From Rhodothermales bacterium (lineage in GTDB: Bacteria; Bacteroidota; Rhodothermia; Rhodothermales; UBA10348), in assembly GCA_017643395.1 (NCBI GenBank), contig JAEPNP010000001.1, positions 62,001 through 126,000 on the forward strand: 64,000 bases of DNA, written 5' to 3'. A program made the translations under genes and the position numbers. The notes beneath the pieces were generated by a model. It worked only from the letters and a program-made list of their open reading frames with translations, was not told the DNA's origin and did no database searches. Positions within the stretch are counted from its first letter, which is position 1. Each line of letters starts with the position of its first letter. This document shows positions 50,318 to 58,964 of the stretch, piece after piece.

Positions 50318-50333
50318 ACTGATACTCACTTGA
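50318..50333. promoter_or_regulatory. Candidate operator, copy 2 (ACTGATACTCACTTGA)
   Basis: It lies 74 nt upstream of the PhyH start and just past the end of the amidohydrolase gene. It matches the element at 45209-45224 at 14 of 16 positions, with the same orientation and similar distance relative to a minus-strand gene. This suggests that the PhyH set and the GH57 set are controlled by the same protein. Confidence 0.5.
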
Positions 50334-50334
50334 T

Positions 50335-53300
50335 CTAGCGTTCAGGCTCGACGCGCCACCACCACTGGTCCGGGAGTGGCTGGTTTCGGGGCCAAATCTC
50401 GTCCATCGTCGCCGCATCATAGAGTCGCCCGTTTTTCATGACATACCGGATGTCGGCCGTGTTGTGGATGTCGTCCAGCGGGTTCGAGTCCAGGACAATG
50501 AGATCCGCCAGTTTGCCTGCCTCCAGCGATCCGAGGTCGTTGTCGAGCCCGATCGCATCCGCCGAATGAATGGTCGCTGCCCGGAGGGCATCCATGGGCT
50601 GCATGCCTCCTGACGCCATCATCCACAATTCCCAATGCGTGCCCAGGCCCTGCACCTCTCCGTGTGAACCGAGGCCTACCTTGCCTCCGGCCTCCACGAC
50701 CTTGGTCAGCTGCTCGGCGTGCAGAAAGTGCACATACTGGTCATCCCTGTACCAGGTAGCCGATTTCCACTTGTCGAGTTCGTCGTGCGGCGTGAAGCGC
50801 CGGAGCCGCTCATTCGCGTCGACATCTTCTCTGGTGATGTAGTAGTTGAACCCACTGGGCCCGCCGTAGGCCACCACAAGCGTCGGTGTGTAGAAGAGCC
50901 CACTTTCAGCCGTCAGGCGCACCACATCCTCATAGAAGGGACTGATCGGAAGCGCATGCTCCAGGCCGGCGTAGCCGTCCTGCATGAGGGTGAGGTTCAT
51001 GGTGAAGTTCGAGCCGCCTTCCGTCGTGGGAGTCAGCCCCAACTCGTTCGCCGCCATGATGACCCACTGCCTGACCTTGCGGTCGCCGGCCAGGTACTGT
51101 TTGATGGTGAGCGTATTGAAGTGGTCCGCGTAGCGCTTCAACACATTGCGGGCTTCCTCCAGGCTGGAGATCGCATCGCTCGAAAAAATGCCCGGACCCG
51201 TGGAGTAAATGCGGGGCCCCAGAATGTCCCCCGTCTCCACGAGGTCGCTGTAGGTCACCACGTCCTCCGAGCTGGTTTGTGGATCCCTTTGCGTAGTGAC
51301 GCCATAGGCGAGCTGAGCCAGGAACTGCGATACCTGTCTGCGGTGCACGCCCCAGGCCACCCACGTGTGGGCATGAATGTCCACAAGACCCGGTATGATG
51401 GTTTTTCCGGTCACCGGGATCTCCCGCGTTCCGTCCGGCACGGCGAGAGCAGGCCCGATACCGGCGATGCGGTTGTCTCGCACCCAGATGTCACCACGCT
51501 CCAGCACCTGATCGCCGTTCATGGTGATCACCCGTGCCCCGCGCAGCACCACATCGCCCGATGGACGATCCTTGGGCACGACGATTTCAATGTCGGTGCG
51601 CAGGGGGCTGTAGTCCGCCGGTGCGGTCAGCGTGGAGTCATCCTTGGCGGCCTCCTGAGCCGTCTCCACGTCCAGGCGGTCACTCAGGTCATAGCGGAAG
51701 AAGCTGCGCCCGATCGCATAGTGCACCGCGGACCCATCGTTCGCCCAGCCGACGAAGTCGCCGCCGATGTCGGTGATGCGCCAGGATGGAAAAGCACTCG
51801 AGGAGCGCACCGACACCGTGGGCACGTTGCCGCCGATCGGGGGCACCGTGATCGCGTACACGTTGCGAGCCACACGCACCAGGGCGCGCTTGCCGTCGGG
51901 AGACAGGACGACCTCATCCGGCGAAACCGGGCTACCGCCGGAACGACCGTTCGGTGTGCCGGAGACCTTGACGACGGTGCGCAATTCGGTGCCGTCGAAA
52001 CGCATCGAAAGCAGGCCGTCCGAGCCGTCCCAGATGTAGAGCCGCTCGGGGTCCGGTCCGATGTGCGGGGCGTTGCGGCCTTCCTGGGTGGAGGCACCGC
52101 CGACCCATTTGATGCGATTCACTTCTCCCCCTTCTGCCGGAATCCAGACGTACTCGGATTCGGAGCTCGCATGATGGCTTCCGAAATCTTCCAGCATCCT
52201 GGTACGGTGCATGCGCGAACCCCGCATTCCCATGATGCGGGTGCCGTCGCGTGAGTAGGCGATCTTGTCGTAGAAGGCGGCCGGTGTCAGCGTTTCCGGC
52301 TGCGCAGTGCCGTCAGCACGCACCCGCCTGATGTGGCCCCCGCGCGCATCGTCCCACGTGACGTAGGCAATCCAGCGACCGTCCGGACTCCAGACCGGAC
52401 CGTGTTCTACCAGTTCGTGGTCCGTGAGCCGGCGTGCGTCCCGTACCACAGCCATGGAATCCTGCGACAGCGGTGCCACCCACAGGCGGTCCAGTGCGGA
52501 GAACACCAATCGGCTGCCGTCCGGACTCGGCCGCGCGCCACGGATCTGGCTGACGGTCAGCGTGCTGTCGTTGACCGGATAGTCGTACAGGGCGAGCGGC
52601 CCCATCTCCAGTTCGACTTCGGCAGAAAACGGGATCTCGGTCAGAGCCCCGCCGGGAACGGATACGCGCCAGATCTTGCCCCCGAAACTGGTGATCAGCG
52701 CCGAGCCGTCCGGCAGAAACGCGGACCCCGGGTAGACGTCGCGATCGCGCGCTCCACCGCCCTGCGAGTCGTCGCGCTGCACATCCATGACCAACCACGA
52801 CTCATTCCCGTTTTCGAGGTCAAGCAGCTTCAGCGCACTCCGCGCGTCATGGCGCGTGGCATAAACCACGTAACGGCCATCCGGGCTGGGCACGGGTCGA
52901 AAGGCCCCTTCATGTTCGTGCGAGCGCACCCGAATCTCGCCATTGGAGCGGTCCAGCTCCGCAATCTGGTAGGTGCCGACCCTACGACTGGAGCTCTGAG
53001 GCGGCACCGGGTGGGCATGCGCGTCCCGAAAGGCCGCACCGGCGGAGCCTGCATCATCCGGCACGTCGATGCCGCGTGGCAGCGTGCCGCGGATGTTCAC
53101 CCAGACCACATCAGCGTCCGGCCCGAAGGCCGCCCCAATCAGGAAGCTGTCGGAAAGCTCGGCACCAGACCCCCCATCCCGGTGGTAGAGCCTCAGCCTG
53201 GTGCCGTCGTTGGCCACGATATACGTGCCGTCAGGCGTCCACTCGGGCGACATGAACGACTTCTTCTCTGCAGTGGTGCGCGCTCTGGGTTCACTGCCGT

Positions 53301-53685
53301 CTGCGTTCGCGACCCAGATGTTCTCAGACCCATTCCGATCGCTGATGAAGACAATGTGCTGACCGTCGGGCGAATACCTGGGCTGCATGTCGTACGCCAT
53401 GCCGCTCGTGATGCGCGTGGCCTCGCCGCCGGTGACCGGCATGGTGTACAGGTCGCCCAGCAACTCAAACAGGATGGTTTCCCCGTCCGGCGAGACGTCC
53501 AGCGAGATCCAGGAGCCCTCGGTTGCCGTATAGGCCATCGTGCGCGTCGGGATCAGGGGGAGTGCCTTCTCCTGCTTGGCGAGGGCGGCTGAGGAGTCGT
53601 TTTCCGCAACGGTTTGCGCTACGACAGGTCCGCAGGCCAGGGCAAGGAACAGGGCGGAGGCGATCTGCTTCACGGGTACTCGCAT
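50335..53685 (-). CDS. TolB-like propeller/amidohydrolase fusion, exported, 1116 aa
   Basis: The start at ATG 53685 gives a signal peptide (MRVPVKQIASALFLALACG...VVAQ). The N-terminal 650 or so residues are PD40/TolB-like propeller repeats (WISLDVSPDGETILFELLGD, PRYSPDGQHIVFISDRNG, SPEWTPDGTYIVAND). The C-terminal 420 are an imidazolonepropionase/aryldialkylphosphatase-like amidohydrolase: 'VDIHAHTWVAWG' with the HxH metal pair at about 769-772, later a His in 'GSHGEVQG' and 'TIHSADAIG', and the last part 'LADLIVLDSNPLDDI'. This fusion is a known architecture in this phylum. It is predicted to be a periplasmic metal-dependent hydrolase, with a peptide-like or amide substrate being most common for relatives. 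Confidence 0.9.
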   Translation of the reverse strand: MRVPVKQIASALFLALACGPVVAQTVAENDSSAALAKQEKALPLIPTRTMAYTATEGSWISLDVSPDGETILFELLGDLYTMPVTGGEATRITSGMAYDMQPRYSPDGQHIVFISDRNGSENIWVANADGSEPRARTTAEKKSFMSPEWTPDGTYIVANDGTRLRLYHRDGGSGAELSDSFLIGAAFGPDADVVWVNIRGTLPRGIDVPDDAGSAGAAFRDAHAHPVPPQSSSRRVGTYQIAELDRSNGEIRVRSHEHEGAFRPVPSPDGRYVVYATRHDARSALKLLDLENGNESWLVMDVQRDDSQGGGARDRDVYPGSAFLPDGSALITSFGGKIWRVSVPGGALTEIPFSAEVELEMGPLALYDYPVNDSTLTVSQIRGARPSPDGSRLVFSALDRLWVAPLSQDSMAVVRDARRLTDHELVEHGPVWSPDGRWIAYVTWDDARGGHIRRVRADGTAQPETLTPAAFYDKIAYSRDGTRIMGMRGSRMHRTRMLEDFGSHHASSESEYVWIPAEGGEVNRIKWVGGASTQEGRNAPHIGPDPERLYIWDGSDGLLSMRFDGTELRTVVKVSGTPNGRSGGSPVSPDEVVLSPDGKRALVRVARNVYAITVPPIGGNVPTVSVRSSSAFPSWRITDIGGDFVGWANDGSAVHYAIGRSFFRYDLSDRLDVETAQEAAKDDSTLTAPADYSPLRTDIEIVVPKDRPSGDVVLRGARVITMNGDQVLERGDIWVRDNRIAGIGPALAVPDGTREIPVTGKTIIPGLVDIHAHTWVAWGVHRRQVSQFLAQLAYGVTTQRDPQTSSEDVVTYSDLVETGDILGPRIYSTGPGIFSSDAISSLEEARNVLKRYADHFNTLTIKQYLAGDRKVRQWVIMAANELGLTPTTEGGSNFTMNLTLMQDGYAGLEHALPISPFYEDVVRLTAESGLFYTPTLVVAYGGPSGFNYYITREDVDANERLRRFTPHDELDKWKSATWYRDDQYVHFLHAEQLTKVVEAGGKVGLGSHGEVQGLGTHWELWMMASGGMQPMDALRAATIHSADAIGLDNDLGSLEAGKLADLIVLDSNPLDDIHNTADIRYVMKNGRLYDAATMDEIWPRNQPLPDQWWWRVEPER

Positions 53686-53810
53686 TGGTGGGAAGGCAGA
53701 ATACACGATTCCCGCTTTGAATTAACTTCGGCGCCCGACCCTGCCGGTCACCGGTCGGTGCGCTTCCGGGCCTCCCCCACCTACTCCCTCCCGTTCTGAC
53801 GACCTCTCTT

Positions 53811-54794
53811 GTGGATACCGTGCGCGACCGGCTCGCCGACAAGCGGGTACAGGCCGTGCTCAAATGGGGTGGGCGCGCGGTTACGGTCGCAATCCTCGCC
53901 TACCTGATCTATCGGCTCGGGCAGCTGGGCTGGCGAGACCTATGGTCGGCCCTGCCGAGGAATCCGCTGTTCTACCTGCTGTTTGTGGCCATTTACATGG
54001 CACAACCCCTGGCGGAGCTCTGGATCTACAGACAGATCTGGCCCCTGCCAGCCATGGCCGGCATGCGCGCGCTCATCAAGAAGCGTGTGTTCAACGAAGA
54101 GATGGCCGGCTACTCAGGCGAGGTGTATTTCTTCTGGTGGCTCCGGGACAGCCTGTCCACGTCGTGGTCTGAAGCGTTCCGGGCCGTTCGTGACATCAAC
54201 ATCCTGTCGTCGGTGGCGGCGCTCACCACGGCCTTCGGATTGCTTGGTGTGCTGACGGCTACGGGCGTGCTGGAACTGGAGCGTCTGTTCACCAACGTGG
54301 GGCGCGCGCAGGTCATCGTGGCCGGCGTGGTGCTGGTCGTCGTCGTGGCCATTCTGGCACGGTTCCGGAAGTACATCTTTGCCCTCCCCGGCGGCCTGTC
54401 GTCCCGGATTCTTGGCATTCACTACCTGCGGTTGCTGGTTGTGAACACACTGGTGCTCCTGCAGTGGATGGTCGGTGTGCCGGAGATCGGAGTGATGACG
54501 TGGCTCACCTACCTGTGCCTGCTCATCATCCTGAATCGCATCCCCTTCCTGCCCAGCAAGGATCTGTTCTTCCTGACCCTGGGGATCGAGCTGTCATCGA
54601 CGCTGGGACACGCTACAACGGCCATCGCCGGCATGCTGCTGGCCGCGAGCATGCTGGTTCGCATCACCAATGTGGTGCTGTTTATCGTCTCGCACTACGG
54701 AGATCAGCGGTGGAAAGCCGAAGCGGCTGCCCGGGAGTCGGCTGACGAGGCAGAGCAGGATGCCGCTCCAGAAGTCCCGGCCAAAACCGCATGA
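53811..54794 (+). CDS. Polytopic membrane protein of unknown family, 327 aa
   Basis: The frame begins with GTG at 53811. At least six hydrophobic segments are seen (about 22-40, 55-72, 130-152, 165-183, 205-222, 230-247, 268-290), so it is an inner-membrane protein. The C-terminus is acidic and alanine-rich (ESADEAEQDAAPEVPAKTA). It shows no CDP-alcohol phosphotransferase or flippase signature that I recognise; a resemblance to UPF0104-type membrane proteins is possible but weak. The stop overlaps the start of the CDP-glycerol-glycerophosphotransferase-like gene (ATGA, 54791-54794), so the two proteins are probably partners in making or moving an envelope polymer. Confidence 0.65.
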   Translation: MDTVRDRLADKRVQAVLKWGGRAVTVAILAYLIYRLGQLGWRDLWSALPRNPLFYLLFVAIYMAQPLAELWIYRQIWPLPAMAGMRALIKKRVFNEEMAGYSGEVYFFWWLRDSLSTSWSEAFRAVRDINILSSVAALTTAFGLLGVLTATGVLELERLFTNVGRAQVIVAGVVLVVVVAILARFRKYIFALPGGLSSRILGIHYLRLLVVNTLVLLQWMVGVPEIGVMTWLTYLCLLIILNRIPFLPSKDLFFLTLGIELSSTLGHATTAIAGMLLAASMLVRITNVVLFIVSHYGDQRWKAEAAARESADEAEQDAAPEVPAKTA

Positions 54795-55951
54795 ACGTTC
54801 TCGTCTGGGCCACCACGTTCGGGGCGGATCTGTGGAGCATGACCCGATATCTGGACGGGCTGCCGGACGTCAAGCGCTTGCGAGTCGTGATGGACGACCC
54901 GGCGCTGTATCTGGCCCAGGGTGTAGCCGATCTATTCCCGCTGAAGGCTGAAATCGTCGCCCGCAAGTGGCATCATGGGCGTCCCTCCCGCCACTGGGAC
55001 GTGACGCTGATGGACAACGGCGTTCCGCCATTTCGAACGTCTCGCAAGGCACTGATCCTGTGGCACGGGTTCGGATGGAAGGGTCCGAACGATGTGCGGG
55101 AGCTCTGGCTGCTGCACGCTCGACTGACCTGGACCTGGGGGAGCATTCGACGCGCCAACAGGCACCTCAAATGGCAGGCGTTCGGTCCCTGGGACCGCAA
55201 ACATCGCACGGAAATCAGTGGTGTGCACCCGGACAACTGTCTGACCCTCGGTGCGGCGAGCCACGATGATCTGCGCACTCCGATGGACCGCGTGCTGGCG
55301 CAGCCCTACTACCCCTTTGACATTGTCAACCGCAAGACGGTGCTGATTGCACCGACCTGGCACTATGGCGAAGTGTTTGCCCATTGGGGCCGGGACGCCG
55401 AGCTGTTTGACCGCTTGCTGGGGCAGATCCACGACCATGGCGCGAACGCCATCGTCCGCCTGCATGACTCGTTCCGGTTTGACCAGGCCTACCTGGACTT
55501 TCTGGACGGGTTGACGCGGCGGTATCCGAACGTCTGCCTCAAGTTCAAGAACCAGGCACCCGACAACTACCTGGACCTTCAGGTGAGCGATGCGCTGATC
55601 ACGAACTACAGCAGCATCGCCAACCTGTACTACGCGACCGGCCGCCCAACCCTGCACGTCTATCCGGTGCGCAGCGCGGACGAGGCCTTCATCTGGAGGC
55701 AGCTCACAGTCGCAGGCGTTCGCAAACGACGCGTTGAAAAAGCTTCGTACATCTGGAAGCTGCCTCCGGAAGAACACGGCGGTCTGCTGGCGCGGGACTT
55801 TGACCAGTTGCAGGCGCAGCTGGAGCTCGCCTTCGCCGATCCGGACTGCTGCCGCGAGGTGAGCAAGGAGTTCCTGAACAGGCACATGCTGGGCGCCGAT
55901 GGCGAGAATCGGGACCGGATTTGGGCTGCGATGCGGGATCTTGCGGGGTGA
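54791..55951 (+). CDS. CDP-glycerol glycerophosphotransferase (TagB/TagF)-like protein, 386 aa
   Basis: The start ATG overlaps the upstream membrane protein stop (ATGA). The family signs are the 'LILWHGFGWKG' block (about 88-98), 'PTWHYGE' (about 190-196), 'NAIVRLHDSF' (about 219-228) and the donor-site block 'VSDALITNYSSIANLYYATG' (about 266-285), where Asp and Ser in 'D.LITNYSS' are conserved. Teichoic-acid glycerol/ribitol-phosphate polymerases share these. There is no signal, which fits a cytoplasmic-face enzyme. It should transfer an alditol phosphate from a CDP donor. The window has no CDP-glycerol enzyme, but downstream genes can make CDP-inositol. Confidence 0.82.
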   Translation: MNVLVWATTFGADLWSMTRYLDGLPDVKRLRVVMDDPALYLAQGVADLFPLKAEIVARKWHHGRPSRHWDVTLMDNGVPPFRTSRKALILWHGFGWKGPNDVRELWLLHARLTWTWGSIRRANRHLKWQAFGPWDRKHRTEISGVHPDNCLTLGAASHDDLRTPMDRVLAQPYYPFDIVNRKTVLIAPTWHYGEVFAHWGRDAELFDRLLGQIHDHGANAIVRLHDSFRFDQAYLDFLDGLTRRYPNVCLKFKNQAPDNYLDLQVSDALITNYSSIANLYYATGRPTLHVYPVRSADEAFIWRQLTVAGVRKRRVEKASYIWKLPPEEHGGLLARDFDQLQAQLELAFADPDCCREVSKEFLNRHMLGADGENRDRIWAAMRDLAG

Positions 55952-56001
55952 AAGGCTCACACAGTCCTCAAATCCCTCATTCTGAGGTTTTCCCTCGTAA
56001 G

Positions 56002-56017
56002 GTTACCTTAGGGTAAC
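56002..56017. promoter_or_regulatory. Palindrome GTTACC-TTAG-GGTAAC before the inositol genes
   Basis: A perfect 6-bp inverted repeat with a 4-nt spacer lies 3 nt before a GTG and 33 nt before an ATG of the inositol phosphate synthase gene. It could be an operator or an mRNA hairpin over the start. The preceding 55952-56001 has only a weak stem (CTCA-TTC-TGAG followed by GTTTT). Confidence 0.4.
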
Positions 56018-56050
56018 ATTGTGTTGACGCAAACGCGGGCCACCCACTCG

Positions 56051-57379
56051 ATGACTCCCCTCCCTCTTGCGAGCCCCCATTCCGGCAAACTGCTGGTCCT
56101 GACGCCTGGCCTTGGCGCCGTTTCGACCACGTTCATGGCCGGGGTCGAGGCCATCCGACAGGGCATAGCGCAGCCCGTGGGATCGCTCTCCCAGATGCAG
56201 ACCATCCGCATCGGGGCCCGCTCGGAAGGCCGAAACCCGCTGATTCGGGACCTCGTGGACCTGGCCCCGCTGGAGGACCTGGAATTTGGTGCCTGGGACG
56301 TTTTCAGCGACACGGCACTGGAGGCGGCGAAACGGGCAGACGTGCTTCGTCCGGACCACCTGGATCCGGTAGGTGACTTCCTGAGCGGCATCAAGCCCAT
56401 GGCCGCGGCCTTCGACCGCAAGTACGTCAAGCGCCTGGACGGCCCGAACGTGAAGCAGGGGGCCAACAAGTATGAGCTGGCCGAACAGCTGCGGCAGGAC
56501 ATCCGGGATCGCCTGAATGAGACCGGAGCCGAGCGCGCCGTCATGGTCTGGTGCGGTTCCACCGAAGTCTATCTGCGGCCGGCTGCGTGTCATCAGACCC
56601 CGGAGTCGTTTGTGCAGGGTCTGAAAGACAACGACCCGGCCATCGCTCCCTCGCAGCTCTATGCCTACGCCGCCATCATGGAGGGCGTGCCCTACGCGAA
56701 CGGAGCGCCGAATCTCTCAGCGGACGTGCCAGCGCTCGAGATGCTGGCGGAAAAACACGGGGTGCCCATCGCCGGCAAGGACTTCAAGACCGGGCAGACC
56801 CTGATGAAAACCATCCTGGCCCCGGGCATGAAGGCCCGCATGCTCGGCATAAACGGATGGTTCTCCACCAACATTCTCGGCAACCGCGATGGGGAGGTGC
56901 TGGATGACGAATCCAGCTTCAAGGCCAAGGAGGTGACCAAGTCGGCCGTGCTCGACACGCTGCTGCAGGCGGAGACCTACCCGAATCTGTACGGCGACCT
57001 GTACCACAAGGTCAGGATCAACTACTACCCGCCTCGCGGGGACGAAAAGGAGGGCTGGGACAACATCGACATCTTCGGGTGGATGGGGTACCGCATGCAG
57101 ATCAAGGTGGATTTCCTCTGCCGCGACTCCATCCTGGCCGCACCCATTGTGCTTGACCTGGCGCTGTTCCTTGACCTGGCCGCCCGCTCGGGCCGCTCGG
57201 GCATCCAGGAGTGGTTGTCATTCTACTTCAAGAGCCCCCATGTCGGGGAGGGTCACGTGCCGGAGCACGACCTGTTCATCCAGCACTTCAGGCTCAAAAA
57301 CACCTTGCGGGTCATGGCGGGCCACGAGCCGCTTACGCACCTGTCGGAGAACTTCGACCTGCACGCGGACCTGCACTGA
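56051..57379 (+). CDS. ino1: myo-inositol-1-phosphate synthase, 442 aa
   Basis: The start is set at ATG 56051 (MTPLPLASPHSGKLLVLTPG); a GTG at 56021 would add ten residues. The Rossmann start 'LLVLTPGLGAVSTTFMAG', the 'WCGSTEVYLRP' block (about 170-180), 'DFKTGQTLMKTILAP' (about 248-262) with Lys250, 'GMKARMLGINGWFSTNILGN' and 'VRINYYPPRGDEKEGWDNID' are all signature blocks of inositol-3-phosphate synthase (INO1), including the Lys residues for catalysis. It converts glucose-6-phosphate to myo-inositol-phosphate with NAD. Its stop overlaps the ATG of the cytidylyltransferase gene by 1 nt (TGATG), so the two are coupled. Confidence 0.92.
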   Translation: MTPLPLASPHSGKLLVLTPGLGAVSTTFMAGVEAIRQGIAQPVGSLSQMQTIRIGARSEGRNPLIRDLVDLAPLEDLEFGAWDVFSDTALEAAKRADVLRPDHLDPVGDFLSGIKPMAAAFDRKYVKRLDGPNVKQGANKYELAEQLRQDIRDRLNETGAERAVMVWCGSTEVYLRPAACHQTPESFVQGLKDNDPAIAPSQLYAYAAIMEGVPYANGAPNLSADVPALEMLAEKHGVPIAGKDFKTGQTLMKTILAPGMKARMLGINGWFSTNILGNRDGEVLDDESSFKAKEVTKSAVLDTLLQAETYPNLYGDLYHKVRINYYPPRGDEKEGWDNIDIFGWMGYRMQIKVDFLCRDSILAAPIVLDLALFLDLAARSGRSGIQEWLSFYFKSPHVGEGHVPEHDLFIQHFRLKNTLRVMAGHEPLTHLSENFDLHADLH

Positions 57380-58119
57380 TGGCCACAACAGAACGTACCG
57401 GCCTCATTCTGGCCGCCGGCTTTGGCTCCAGACTGGCTGAGAACGGACACGCCGAGGTGCCGAAGCCCCTGATTCAACTCGGCGGTACTTCGCTGATTGT
57501 GCGCGCGCTGCAGGGACTGGAGGCCGCCGGATGCACACGCAGCGTCATTGTCCTGGGTCATCGGCACAGCCTGATACGGCGGGCGGTCGAGGACGAATAT
57601 GCCGGGTCGATGCCCATTCAGTTCGTATTCAACGAACGGTACGATCTGTCGAACGGAGTGTCTGTGCTCAGCGCGGCGCCGCACCTTGGGAACGAGTTCG
57701 TGCTCGTGATGGCAGACCACGTGGTGTCGGAAGATGTGATGCTCGCTGCGGGCGCCCACGTTCCGCCGGAAGACGGTGCCACCCTCCTGGTCGACTACCG
57801 GATTGACCAGGTGTTTGACCTCGACGACGCCACCAAAGTCGTTGAGCGAGACGGGCGCATCGCGGCCATCGGCAAGCACCTGACGGAGTACAATTGCATT
57901 GACATCGGCGTGTTTGTGTGCACGCGCGCGCTGCTGGATGCCATCCAGGTGGTCTACGACAGAGAGGGCGACGCGTCACTCTCTCACGGGGTGCAGGCCC
58001 TTTCCGGCAGAGGGACCATGCACGTGCTGGATATCGGCGACGGATTCTGGCAGGACGTCGACACGCCGGACATGCTCGATCACGTGCAACAGCGACTCGG
58101 ATTGCGCGCTGCGGGCTGA
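57379..58119 (+). CDS. CTP:inositol-1-phosphate cytidylyltransferase-like nucleotidyltransferase, 246 aa
   Basis: The ATG at 57379 lies in the TGATG junction with ino1. 'LILAAGFGSRLAENGHAEVP' followed by KPL (9-31) is the nucleotidyltransferase signature; then come 'VMADHVVSEDV' (Asp binding the metal), 'VDYRIDQVFDLDDATKV' and 'GDGFWQDVDTPDML' at the end, which fit IPCT/sugar-phosphate cytidylyltransferases. Next to ino1, the likely product is CDP-inositol. In archaea and Thermotoga this activity feeds di-myo-inositol phosphate or phosphatidylinositol synthesis and is usually fused to a CDP-alcohol transferase. That partner domain is absent here. The CTP and inositol specificity is inference from the neighbour. 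Confidence 0.8.
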   Translation: MATTERTGLILAAGFGSRLAENGHAEVPKPLIQLGGTSLIVRALQGLEAAGCTRSVIVLGHRHSLIRRAVEDEYAGSMPIQFVFNERYDLSNGVSVLSAAPHLGNEFVLVMADHVVSEDVMLAAGAHVPPEDGATLLVDYRIDQVFDLDDATKVVERDGRIAAIGKHLTEYNCIDIGVFVCTRALLDAIQVVYDREGDASLSHGVQALSGRGTMHVLDIGDGFWQDVDTPDMLDHVQQRLGLRAAG

Positions 58120-58127
58120 GTAGGGCA

Positions 58128-58961
58128 ATGTCTGGTCTCCTCCGTCGTTCGAACGGTGGAACCGCCTCAACCCCTGCCCGTGAACGCCATGTGCGCCCTC
58201 TCCTGACCATAGCCGCCCTGCTGCTGGCAGCGGCACCGGTGGCAGCGCAATCCATTGGACCCGCTTCTCCGACGGCCTCCGTGCCTGCCGGGGCCAGCAC
58301 GCCGTGTGTGCCCTTCTCAGGGTGCCTGGTGGTCGCCGACTTCGAACAGTTCGAGGCGGGCGGCCTGCCCATCGGCTGGCTGACCTATGAAAACAAGCGC
58401 GATGTGCGCCCGGTCACCGGAGAGCTGCAGACCGATGAGGAGCGCTTTGTCGTGGCCTCGGAGCGGGGTAACCGGTTCATCCGCGCCCTGGTCTATGGAA
58501 AGGCCCATCGCATCATTCTGCCGAACGATGGGGAGAAGCTGGACTGGGACGTCGACTCCCATCCGTTGTTGAGCTGGGACTGGCGTGCGCTGAAATTGCC
58601 CGTGGGAGCGCGCGAAAACATGTCCAGGCTGAACGACACCGGCGCGGCGATCTACGTGGTGTTCGACGAGGACTGGCTTGGCCGACCCCGCACCATCAAA
58701 TACTCCTACAGCTCGTCGCTGCCCAAGGGCCAGACGGCGTCCTACGGCGCGTTGCGTGTGCTGGTGGTCAGTTCGCAGGTCGAAGAAGGCATAGAGCGCT
58801 GGATCCCGGTCCGGCGTGACGTGCAGCAGGACTATCGCGACCTCTTCGGCAAGGAGCCGCCGTCGCGCCCCTCGGCCATTTTCCTCTGGAGCGACTCGGA
58901 CTCGGTTGACTCGGAGGCGGAAGTCGACTTCGACAACCTCCGCATCCACGCGAGCGGGTAG
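58128..58961 (+). CDS. DUF3047 family exported protein, 277 aa
   Basis: ATG 58128 gives a long n-region; a GTG at 58191 (MRPLLTIAALLLAAAPVAAQ) gives a tidier signal peptide, so the mature start may be 21 codons later. The mature part carries DUF3047 blocks: 'HPLLSWDWRALKLPVGA' (about 145-161), 'NDTGAAIYVVFDED' (about 168-181), 'RTIKYSYSSSLPKG' (about 187-200), 'DYRDLFGKEPPSRPSAIFLW' (about 240-259) and 'SDSDSVDSEAEVDFDNL'. It should be a periplasmic beta-sandwich of unknown function. It follows the cytidylyltransferase by 8 bp, so it belongs to the ino1 operon. Confidence 0.82.
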   Translation: MSGLLRRSNGGTASTPARERHVRPLLTIAALLLAAAPVAAQSIGPASPTASVPAGASTPCVPFSGCLVVADFEQFEAGGLPIGWLTYENKRDVRPVTGELQTDEERFVVASERGNRFIRALVYGKAHRIILPNDGEKLDWDVDSHPLLSWDWRALKLPVGARENMSRLNDTGAAIYVVFDEDWLGRPRTIKYSYSSSLPKGQTASYGALRVLVVSSQVEEGIERWIPVRRDVQQDYRDLFGKEPPSRPSAIFLWSDSDSVDSEAEVDFDNLRIHASG

Positions 58962-58964
58962 CCT

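Noticed and set aside
50719-53592. Long plus-strand frames (511 and 419 codons)
   Set aside because: They are antisense to the TolB/amidohydrolase fusion gene; high GC keeps opposite frames open.
53811-54794. CDP-alcohol phosphatidyltransferase as the user of CDP-inositol
   Set aside because: The DGxxAR...Gx...Dx3D signature is not in this membrane protein, so it cannot be called a di-inositol-phosphate or phosphatidylinositol synthase.
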